A stretch of DNA of 13,509 bases, taken from Flavobacteriaceae bacterium. GTDB lineage: Bacteria; Bacteroidota; Bacteroidia; Flavobacteriales; Flavobacteriaceae. This document shows, piece by piece, positions 7,675 to 13,509 of the stretch. The stretch is from positions 1 through 13,509 of the forward strand of contig VMCO01000052.1 of the NCBI GenBank assembly GCA_008081325.1. Reading direction: 5' to 3'. Every line of letters starts with the position of its first letter. Position 1 is the stretch's first letter. The notes below the pieces were generated by a model, which saw only the letters and a list, made by a program, of their open reading frames with translations, did no database searches and was not told the origin of the DNA. Made by a program: the position numbers and the translations under genes.

Positions 7675-8156
7675 ATTTTTTCAAAGTACCCTTTTTGTTT
7701 GTTCTTCTTTACTTCATCATAATTAAAGAACTGTCCGTTTATTGCAACATACACACCATTTTGAAGTGTTTGTACGAATGATAAAGCACTTCCTAGGTTG
7801 AAAAATCCATCGGATGAGCTTCCAAATGCATATGGAATCATGGCCCCTGTTAGAACAATAGTTTTGTTTTTTATTTTTTCTGCAATTTTTTTTGCTGTAT
7901 TTACCATTGTGTCAGTTCCATGGGTAATTACAATTCTTGAGGAACTACTTTTTTGACACTCGTTAATTATTTGTTCTATATCCTTGTTGGTCATTTCTAA
8001 ACTATCAATCATCATAAGAGTTTTTACCTCTATATTTAAACGGCATTTACTCCTTTTAAGCATTTCTGGAATATGTGTTTTATCAAAAAATAAATCTCCA
8101 CTGATGTGATTATAGCTTTTATCAAAAGTGCCTCCTGTAATTAAAATTTGTATCAT
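7671..8156 (-). CDS. Single-domain asparaginase-like protein
   Basis: The protein has 161 residues from the ATG at 8156; a TTG three codons earlier (8165) is a less likely start. It covers only the N-terminal domain of the L-asparaginase fold (deamidation of asparagine to aspartate). Visible marks are TGGTFDK (7-13, nucleophile Thr10), Tyr15, DS at 51-52 (substrate loop), THGTD (78-82, Thr81/Asp82), VLTGAM (101-106), SDGFFNLGSA (115-124) and a Lys at about 151 that may match the catalytic lysine. It ends just after this, where the C-terminal domain of normal 320-350-residue asparaginases would begin. The downstream DNA is the convergent M48 gene, and the frame ends cleanly at the usual length of known stand-alone proteins of this type, so I read it as a real short family rather than a broken gene. 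No signal peptide is seen, so it is cytosolic. Confidence 0.85.
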   Translation of the reverse strand: MIQILITGGTFDKSYNHISGDLFFDKTHIPEMLKRSKCRLNIEVKTLMMIDSLEMTNKDIEQIINECQKSSSSRIVITHGTDTMVNTAKKIAEKIKNKTIVLTGAMIPYAFGSSSDGFFNLGSALSFVQTLQNGVYVAINGQFFNYDEVKKNKQKGYFEKI

Positions 8157-8213
8157 TAAAATCAAATATAATTATATAATAATAAAGATATTATTTATTT
8201 TAGAAACTAATAT

Positions 8214-8288
8214 GGGTCATTAACTCAGTTGGTTCAGAGTGTTACCTTGACAGGGTAGAAGTCACTGGTTCGAATCCAGTATGACCCA
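8214..8288 (+). tRNA. tRNA-Val (anticodon GAC)
   Basis: A full cloverleaf can be folded. The acceptor stem is GGGTCAT with ATGACCC, followed by discriminator A8288. The D stem is ACTC/GAGT with a 10-base loop containing GG. The anticodon stem is TTACC/GGTAG with loop TTGACAG, giving anticodon GAC at 8249-8251, which reads GUC and GUU valine codons. The variable loop has 5 bases. The T arm is ACTGG-TTCGAAT-CCAGT. CCA is not encoded. Unusual details are A10-U25 at the top of the D stem and a wobble at 27-43. TATTTTAG at 8196-8203, 11 bases upstream, could be the -7 promoter element. Confidence 0.95.
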
Positions 8289-8341
8289 CAAGATTTATAA
8301 TAAAAAATTATTGTAGATTTATTAAAATTAAATTAACTATT

Positions 8342-8827
8342 ATGAAAAACTGCTTATTATTATTTGTAACACTTTTTATTTTCAGCTCATGTGAGAATGA
8401 AAAAGTAAGTGTAATACATCCTGATTTTGAAAAAAATAAGGCTACTGCAATCGAATTTATCGAATTACATAATTCAGAAGATTGGGAAGCTCAAGCTGAA
8501 CTGCTTCATGAAGAATTAGATTGGGCTCCACCAATGTATGGTTCAGAAAATTACGGAAAGGCTGAACACATTGAAGCAATGAAAATGTATCATGAAATGT
8601 TTGATAACATAACATTTAAAGCAGATTACTGGTTACCGGGAGTAGACCCAGAAACTGGAATGAATGATGGAAGTGTAAGAACCTATGGTACATGGACTGG
8701 CGTTCACACTGAATCAGGAAAAGAATTTGCATTAAAATCTTATCATCCAATGGCCTTTAAAGATGGCAAAATAGTTGGAGGAGGAGATTATTTTGATTTT
8801 GGAGGTTTTATGGCTTCATTTCAATAA
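8342..8827 (+). CDS. SnoaL/NTF2-like domain lipoprotein (second copy type)
   Basis: This 161-residue protein has a lipoprotein signal (MKNCLLLFVTLFIFSSC, lipid-anchored Cys17), which predicts an envelope location. Residues about 30-155 fit the SnoaL-like NTF2 fold: ATAIEFIELHNSEDW helix, LHEELDWAPPMYG, GKAEHIEAMKMYHEMF, then strands SVRTYGTWTGVHTESGKEF and SYHPMAFKDGKIVGGGDYFD. The layout matches the lipoprotein at 422-949 (signal, helix with an N-x-x-D/E-W region, an aromatic-Pro-Pro turn, then an A/E-H-I-E helix), so the two are distant paralogues. The substrate is unknown. The gene sits 53 bases after tRNA-Val and is closed by a strong terminator 20 bases past its stop. It may be transcribed with the tRNA or from an unseen promoter. 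Confidence 0.83.
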   Translation: MKNCLLLFVTLFIFSSCENEKVSVIHPDFEKNKATAIEFIELHNSEDWEAQAELLHEELDWAPPMYGSENYGKAEHIEAMKMYHEMFDNITFKADYWLPGVDPETGMNDGSVRTYGTWTGVHTESGKEFALKSYHPMAFKDGKIVGGGDYFDFGGFMASFQ

Positions 8828-8846
8828 TCAACATTAAAATTCAATC

Positions 8847-8872
8847 AAAAAGCGCCTTTTGGCGCTTTTTTT
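8847..8872. terminator. Intrinsic terminator after the SnoaL-like lipoprotein gene
   Basis: AAAAAGCGCC (8847-8856) pairs with GGCGCTTTTT (8861-8870) around a TTTT loop, followed by more T. The A run before the stem also gives a U tract on the other strand, so it can stop minus-strand transcripts from the TolC gene. It shares AAAGCGCCTTTT with the terminator at 3301-3330. Confidence 0.9.
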
Positions 8873-8887
8873 GTTTTCAATAGCACA

Positions 8888-9295
8888 ATGGAGTTTATAT
8901 TTTACACATCTTTATTTTTCTGTAATATTTTTATGATAGGGGTTTCAATTGTAACTCAATTTGTAACATACCCGTCATTTAAATTCATTCATATCAAGGA
9001 ATTTTCGAAATTTCATAAAGGCTATACAAGAAAAATGCTGTTTATAGTTGGTCCTATCATGTCAATTGAATTTTTAAGTGCAGTTTTTTTGCTTTATATT
9101 AATGCAAATCTTCACTTCTTTATTCAATTTGGTTTAGTCAGTTTAATATGGATGTTAACTTTCTTTTTAATAGTACCAATTCATAATAAACTTGAAAATC
9201 AATTTAACAATAAACTAAATAAAAAGTTGATAAAGTTTAATGGTATTCGAACCCTTCTTTGGATTATAAAACTTATTTTCCTTTGTATTATTTAA
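8888..9295 (+). CDS. Small four-helix membrane protein, unrecognised
   Basis: The protein has 135 residues with four hydrophobic segments (about 4-26, 50-72, 77-99 and 118-135). Polar loops include TYPSFKFI and FSKFHKGYTRKM between helices 1 and 2, and PIHNKLENQFNNKLNKKL between helices 3 and 4. The pattern Tyr-Pro-x-Phe, Phe-x-x-x-His-x-x-Tyr, Val-Gly-Pro-x-Met and a late Asn-x-x-Arg-Thr-x-x-Trp recalls small bacterial membrane proteins of the DUF1772/anthrone-oxygenase-like type, but I cannot assign it firmly. The ATG at 8888 comes only 15 bases after the T run of the preceding terminator, so transcription needs read-through or a promoter inside the terminator region. Its last 8 bases overlap the convergent TolC-like gene. 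Confidence 0.75.
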   Translation: MEFIFYTSLFFCNIFMIGVSIVTQFVTYPSFKFIHIKEFSKFHKGYTRKMLFIVGPIMSIEFLSAVFLLYINANLHFFIQFGLVSLIWMLTFFLIVPIHNKLENQFNNKLNKKLIKFNGIRTLLWIIKLIFLCII

Positions 9296-10607
9296 ACTTT
9301 GAAATTATTTCTCCAGATATTTTAAGAAAATATGCTTCTGAAATTTTTGCCCTGTATTTAGCAGAATTTTTAGATAGCTCTGCACTTAAAAGATTTAATT
9401 GAGCCCTTCTAAATTCAATTGAAGATACTTGACCAATATTATATCTTTCAAGGTTTCTCTCAAAATTATTTTTATTTGTTTTTAAATTTTGATTTTGAGC
9501 TTCTAGAATATAAAGATTATTAAGATGGCTTTGAAAAGCATTTTTTAACTCTTTTTTGAGATCAAGAATTATTTTTTCCTTAGCTAGTATTGAGTTTTCT
9601 TTATTAATGCTTGCATTTTTATTAGCAATAATCTTTTTTCCTCCTCTAAAAATATCCCATCTTATATTAACCCCTGCTGAAAATCCATCAGAAACACTTT
9701 TATTATAAAAGGCATATGGATTATCATTAATACTTTCATTCCATCCGTAAGATCCTGACAAACCAAGAGTAGGTAAGTAAGAAAATTCTAGAGCTTTTTT
9801 ATCAAGATTAGATATAATGATGTCCTTTTCTGATATCAAAAATCTTGTATTGTTTTTGATATCATTCATAAATAAGTTAGAAAGTTCATCATCTTTCATG
9901 AAACTTATATTGGTATCAATATCAAAGTCACTATCTAGATCAATATTCATTATAAGGTTTAAATCTCTTTTTGCATTATTTAAATTATTTGACAAATTCA
10001 AAAGATTAATACTATCAGAGTTTACATCTACTTCGGCATTTAAAACTTCAAGGTTATTTGTTTGTCCATATTCATATTGGGTTAACTTTCTTTCATATCT
10101 TTTTTTAGATATCTCTAAAGCATTTTTTAGGATTTTTTCTTCTTCGGTTAACCTTCCAACATCAAAATAAACTGTAAATAATTGAAGAAGGGTATTTTCG
10201 ATGATTTCTTTTGCCTCTAATTTAGATTTTGAATATAGTTCTTTTGATTTTTTAAAATTAAATTTTCTTCCCGATGCATCAATTAAGTTATAATTTAAAG
10301 AAACTACTGCAGAGCTGTTATCGGTTTGCGTGTTATCAAGAGCTCCGGAAATTCCAGTAGGTGTTTCAATTTCAATATTTTGAACATTTGTATTTATTTC
10401 AGAACCCAGTTGTATATTGGGTAAATAATTATTGTTAAGAATACTTGAATTATTCTTAGCCATTTTTTCATAGTTTTCAGAAATTTTTATGTCAAGATTA
10501 TTTTCAAGTGTATTTTTGATAGCCTTGGATATTGTTAAATTTTCCTGAGCTGTTAATCCAGAGATAATTAAAATAAATGCAAAAGAAAAGTTTATAATTA
10601 TTTTCAT
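9288..10607 (-). CDS. TolC-type outer membrane efflux protein
   Basis: This 439-residue outer-membrane factor forms the exit duct of a tripartite efflux pump. A Sec signal peptide is present (hydrophobic 7-18, likely cleavage after Leu-Thr-Ala20). The mature protein shows the two tandem OEP repeats of the family. Each has a coiled-coil helix leading into a YLP motif (YLPNI and YLPTL), then beta strands, then long helices with an E/Q-Y-G-Q or R-Y-N-I-G-Q turn (QYEYGQTNNLEVLNAE and RYNIGQVSSIEFRRAQ). Length is normal for the family. Its ATG overlaps the stop of the RND permease gene by four bases (ATGA), so it is translated from the same mRNA by coupling. There is no terminator before the convergent plus-strand gene; the nearest usable one is at 8847-8872. 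Confidence 0.93.
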   Translation of the reverse strand: MKIIINFSFAFILIISGLTAQENLTISKAIKNTLENNLDIKISENYEKMAKNNSSILNNNYLPNIQLGSEINTNVQNIEIETPTGISGALDNTQTDNSSAVVSLNYNLIDASGRKFNFKKSKELYSKSKLEAKEIIENTLLQLFTVYFDVGRLTEEEKILKNALEISKKRYERKLTQYEYGQTNNLEVLNAEVDVNSDSINLLNLSNNLNNAKRDLNLIMNIDLDSDFDIDTNISFMKDDELSNLFMNDIKNNTRFLISEKDIIISNLDKKALEFSYLPTLGLSGSYGWNESINDNPYAFYNKSVSDGFSAGVNIRWDIFRGGKKIIANKNASINKENSILAKEKIILDLKKELKNAFQSHLNNLYILEAQNQNLKTNKNNFERNLERYNIGQVSSIEFRRAQLNLLSAELSKNSAKYRAKISEAYFLKISGEIISKFK

Positions 10608-13509
10608 TTTATTAACCTGTTTTGTTCTACAATTGGTGCTTCAACATCTCTTTTATTAGGTTTTTTACCAGAGATTATCCAATTCAAATTAACTTTAAAT
10701 GAATTTGTAAAAGATATAAGAATTGGCAATAAAATTAAGGTTAAAAATGTAGCATAACCAATACCATAGGCAATTGAAATAGCCATTGGTTTAAGAAGTT
10801 GTGCCTGAAAACTTTTCTCTAAGATTATTGGTGCTAATCCCGCAATAGTTGTGATAGAGGTAAGAAAAATGGCTCTAAATCTTTCTTTACCTGCATTAAA
10901 AATTGAATCGTCAAAAGTCATTCCTTCTCTAAGATTAGAATTAAATTTCGATATCAAAACAAGCCCATCATTTACCAGAATTCCTATAAGAGCAATTATA
11001 CCTAATAATGAAATTACATTTATAGGGAATCCGTGCAACAAATGACCCCATGCTACAGTTGTTAAGCTGAATGGTATTAGAAGAAGTAACAAAAATGGTT
11101 GACTATATGTTCTAAAAACAAATCCAATTGTTGAAAAAATCAAAAATAAAGCTAAAGGAAAAACCACTTTTGATGATTCTATAGTCTTATTAGCCTCTCT
11201 GTATTGACCTTCAAAAGATACTTTCAAAGAAGGATATTTATCGTTTAATGGAGGTATAATACTATTTTGAATACTAAAAACTATATCTGACGCACTATCA
11301 CTAGGATCCAATAAGTTTGCATTCACTTGAATTTCTCTGCTTCCGTCTAAATGATTAATTGAAACTTCGCCTCTTTCAATTTTATAGCTAGCGATTTCAT
11401 TTAGAGGAATTCTGGAACCATTCGGTGCAAGAATTCTCATTTCTTCTAGTCTTTTCACTAATGATCTTGAGTCTTGATCATATCTCACCCAAACTTTAAT
11501 TTCGTCTTCACCTCTTTGAAATCTTTGAGCCTCAATCCCAAAAAAAGCAGCTCTAACTTGTTTCATGACATAAGCATATGATAAGCCTAACATGTATGCA
11601 TTATTATTTAATTTGATATCAATCTCCTTAATCCCTTCAGGATCATTACACGAGATGTCGGTTAATTTTGGGTTTAGTCTTAATTGATTCATTAATTCAG
11701 ACTTTGCATTTTTTAGTTCAGAAATGTTATCGCTTAATAGTGAAATGGCAACGGGACTTCCTCCAAAATTAGCACCACCATCCACTACAAACTTTTCAGC
11801 TCCAATTATTTCCCCTGTTCTTTCTCTAATCATGTTAGCCATTTCGGGAGCTCTTATTTCTTGGGGTCTATTTTCACTATCAAGAAGAAATATTTCTAGA
11901 GATGCAGTTGATGAACCTCCAAGATCACCAAATCCTTTGACCATTGACATGTTGTCTGCTGAATTACCAATATTTTTCTGAATATGCTCTATCAGGTCTC
12001 GGTTGTCATTTTGCATATATTTTTCTTCAAACTCTTTACCGATTTTGATTGCATGATTTTCAATAACACTAATTATTGAGTCTGTTACCTTGACATTTGT
12101 TCCCATTGGCATTTTAAGATCTACGGTTACCGCATCACTGTCGATCATTGGAAAAAATGTAACCCCAATTATACCCCCAAAAACTGAACTAATTGTTAAA
12201 TATAATGCAGCGATAAATCCTGAAAGACTCAGAAATCTATTTTTTAGAGCAAACTTCAAAGTAGGACTATAAATCTTATCTCTCAACCATCTCATTAATT
12301 CAAAACCTTTGTTATTTATAGATCTCATGTACTTAAAGAATCTGAAGATGAAATTATTTCTGATTTCTTCTTTGTTTCTTAGGGCTTTCGAGTGAGCCAA
12401 ATGAGAAGGTAATATTATTAGAGCTTCAACTAGCGAAACAATTAGTGTAAGTATAACTATCATTGCAACTTCTCCAAAAAAGTTTCCAACATCTCCAGCA
12501 AGTAGAAGTAAGGTCGAAAATGCAATTAAGGTTGTAATAATGGCAGAAACAATGGCTGGCAAAACCTCCATTGTGCCGTCTACCGCTGCTTGCTCAGGGG
12601 TTTTTCCTTCCTCATAGTGCCTAAATATGTTTTCAGCAATTACAATTCCGTCATCTACTAATATCCCTATTACTACAATCATCCCAAACAAAGACATCAG
12701 ATTAATTGTAATGTCAAATTCACCAGCAAAGATTAACATACCTAAAAACGATATTGGTAATCCGAATGCAACCCAAAAGGCGAGTCTAATGTTCAAGAAT
12801 AAGGAAAGGAATAGAAGAACAAGTAAAATACCTAAACCTCCATTTTCAAGTAAAAGATTTGTTCTTTGACGTAACGCGATCGAATAATCTTTTAAAGCAG
12901 TCAATCTTAAATCAGTATTTACAGAATTAAATTCATCTATATATTGATTAATTTTTTTTGCAGAGTCCATCAAGTCCTCGTTGTTTGTACTGGTAACCGA
13001 TAAAATAATTGCAGTATCATTATTTACAGAAGCTGAAAGAGGAGTCTCTGAAAACTTATCTCTTATTTTAGCTATATCACTTAATCTTATTTTTTTCCCG
13101 TCAGGTGATGATCTTACAATAATATTTTGAAGTTCATTTGCATAATAATTTTTATTACTGGCTCTAATTAAAAACTCCTCTTTATCTGTTTTAATATTTC
13201 CTCCAGTTGCCAAAATATTAGTGCTTGAAACTGAGCTAAGAACTTCTTCAAAAGATAAATTGTATCTCATTAGGTCATCTTCAGTAACTGAGATTTCTAT
13301 TTCTTCATCTGGAAATCCTGAAACAGAGATTTGTGAAATACCCTCAATATTTCTAATATCTTTTTCTATATTTTTTGAGATGTTTTTTAGAGACTTTAGA
13401 TCAATATTTTTTCCAGACAATGAAAATATAACAGTTGGTTGTTGCTCTTCAATTTTGGTAATAACTATTGGTTCAAGATCAGCTGGAAAGGAAGGTACTT
13501 TGTCAACAG
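10604..13509 (-). CDS. RND efflux permease (AcrB-type superfamily), 5' end outside the window
   Basis: This inner-membrane proton-driven pump subunit has 967 complete codons visible. The frame continues open to the window edge, beginning inside the first porter domain (DKVPSFPADLEPIVITK), so roughly the first 100 residues are missing. In-frame TTG at 13418-13420 is internal, not a start. The visible parts are periplasmic porter domains, TM helices 2-6 with ILVDDGIVIAENIF (Asp codons at 12650-12655, the TM4 proton-relay pair), LPSHLAHS after TM6, the second porter half, and TM8-12 with GILVNDGLVLISKF. In AcrB, TM10 carries Lys940; here the aligned position is Asn (10970-10972), as in a large RND branch unlike AcrB. 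The C-terminus is short and polar. The TolC-type gene overlaps its stop by four bases. A periplasmic adaptor gene is expected upstream, outside the window. The substrate cannot be predicted from sequence. Confidence 0.94.
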   Translation of the reverse strand, partial: VDKVPSFPADLEPIVITKIEEQQPTVIFSLSGKNIDLKSLKNISKNIEKDIRNIEGISQISVSGFPDEEIEISVTEDDLMRYNLSFEEVLSSVSSTNILATGGNIKTDKEEFLIRASNKNYYANELQNIIVRSSPDGKKIRLSDIAKIRDKFSETPLSASVNNDTAIILSVTSTNNEDLMDSAKKINQYIDEFNSVNTDLRLTALKDYSIALRQRTNLLLENGGLGILLVLLFLSLFLNIRLAFWVAFGLPISFLGMLIFAGEFDITINLMSLFGMIVVIGILVDDGIVIAENIFRHYEEGKTPEQAAVDGTMEVLPAIVSAIITTLIAFSTLLLLAGDVGNFFGEVAMIVILTLIVSLVEALIILPSHLAHSKALRNKEEIRNNFIFRFFKYMRSINNKGFELMRWLRDKIYSPTLKFALKNRFLSLSGFIAALYLTISSVFGGIIGVTFFPMIDSDAVTVDLKMPMGTNVKVTDSIISVIENHAIKIGKEFEEKYMQNDNRDLIEHIQKNIGNSADNMSMVKGFGDLGGSSTASLEIFLLDSENRPQEIRAPEMANMIRERTGEIIGAEKFVVDGGANFGGSPVAISLLSDNISELKNAKSELMNQLRLNPKLTDISCNDPEGIKEIDIKLNNNAYMLGLSYAYVMKQVRAAFFGIEAQRFQRGEDEIKVWVRYDQDSRSLVKRLEEMRILAPNGSRIPLNEIASYKIERGEVSINHLDGSREIQVNANLLDPSDSASDIVFSIQNSIIPPLNDKYPSLKVSFEGQYREANKTIESSKVVFPLALFLIFSTIGFVFRTYSQPFLLLLLIPFSLTTVAWGHLLHGFPINVISLLGIIALIGILVNDGLVLISKFNSNLREGMTFDDSIFNAGKERFRAIFLTSITTIAGLAPIILEKSFQAQLLKPMAISIAYGIGYATFLTLILLPILISFTNSFKVNLNWIISGKKPNKRDVEAPIVEQNRLIK

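Noticed and set aside
7671..8156. Asparaginase-like gene as a truncated pseudogene
   Set aside because: All N-domain motifs are intact, the end is clean, and stand-alone proteins of about this length are known.
8157..8165. TTG start giving three extra residues to the asparaginase-like protein
   Set aside because: The ATG at 8156 gives the normal family N-terminus directly before the TGGT motif.
3301..8872. The two GGCGCT/AGCGCC hairpins as a dispersed repeat or mobile element
   Set aside because: The similarity is limited to a short GC core with A/T runs, as expected for intrinsic terminators, with arm order reversed.
9817..10170. Plus-strand open frame of 117 codons rich in Ser, Phe and Leu
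   Set aside because: It is the antisense shadow of the TolC-like gene; its composition reflects reverse-complemented Lys, Asn and Glu codons.
10851..12869. Four plus-strand open frames within the RND permease gene
   Set aside because: They are antisense shadows of a clear, conserved permease frame.
13418..13420. TTG as the start of the RND permease
   Set aside because: The frame stays open to the window edge and the upstream residues match the RND porter domain, so the gene is truncated by the window.

Overview
This window looks like chromosomal DNA from a marine-type flavobacterium (Bacteroidota, probably Flavobacteriia). The evidence is very low G+C, a secreted protein with a C-terminal type IX secretion (Por) sorting domain and a GEVED domain, several short lipoprotein signals ending in Ser-Cys, few Shine-Dalgarno sequences, and a TAnnTTTG-type -7 promoter element. 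Genes are tightly packed: two convergent pairs overlap at their stop codons, one pair overlaps by ATGA, and no gene-free stretch exceeds about 180 bases. No mobile element, CRISPR array or phage gene is visible.

Layout. Bases 1-363 (minus) hold two small unrecognised genes, one of them a membrane protein cut by the window edge. Bases 422-1752 (minus) hold a SnoaL/NTF2-like lipoprotein and a secreted protein made of two tandem copies of a beta-rich domain. Bases 1859-3283 (plus) encode a T9SS cargo protein, ending at a bidirectional terminator. Bases 3346-6376 (minus) form a likely two-gene operon: a DUF1295 membrane protein, then an oligopeptidase B-like S9 peptidase with a lipoprotein signal. 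Bases 6439-7674 (plus) encode a Ste24-type M48 membrane protease with a TTG start. It converges on a single-domain asparaginase-like protein (7671-8156, minus).

A tRNA-Val(GAC) at 8214-8288 is followed by a second SnoaL-like lipoprotein (8342-8827) with its terminator, and then a small four-helix membrane protein (8888-9295). Bases 9288-13509 (minus) hold a TolC-type outer-membrane factor overlapped by an RND efflux permease. The permease continues past the right edge, and a periplasmic adaptor gene probably lies beyond it.

How the genes work together. The only clear multi-gene machine is the RND permease plus TolC-like factor, which would form a tripartite efflux pump. The rest are envelope proteins (lipoproteins, a secreted protein, membrane enzymes and proteases) with no obvious shared pathway. 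I see no convincing undescribed system. The points most worth a second look are substitutions at expected substrate or proton-relay positions in the S9 peptidase and the RND permease, the one-domain asparaginase, and a start-stop AUGUAG just before the TTG start of the M48 gene.
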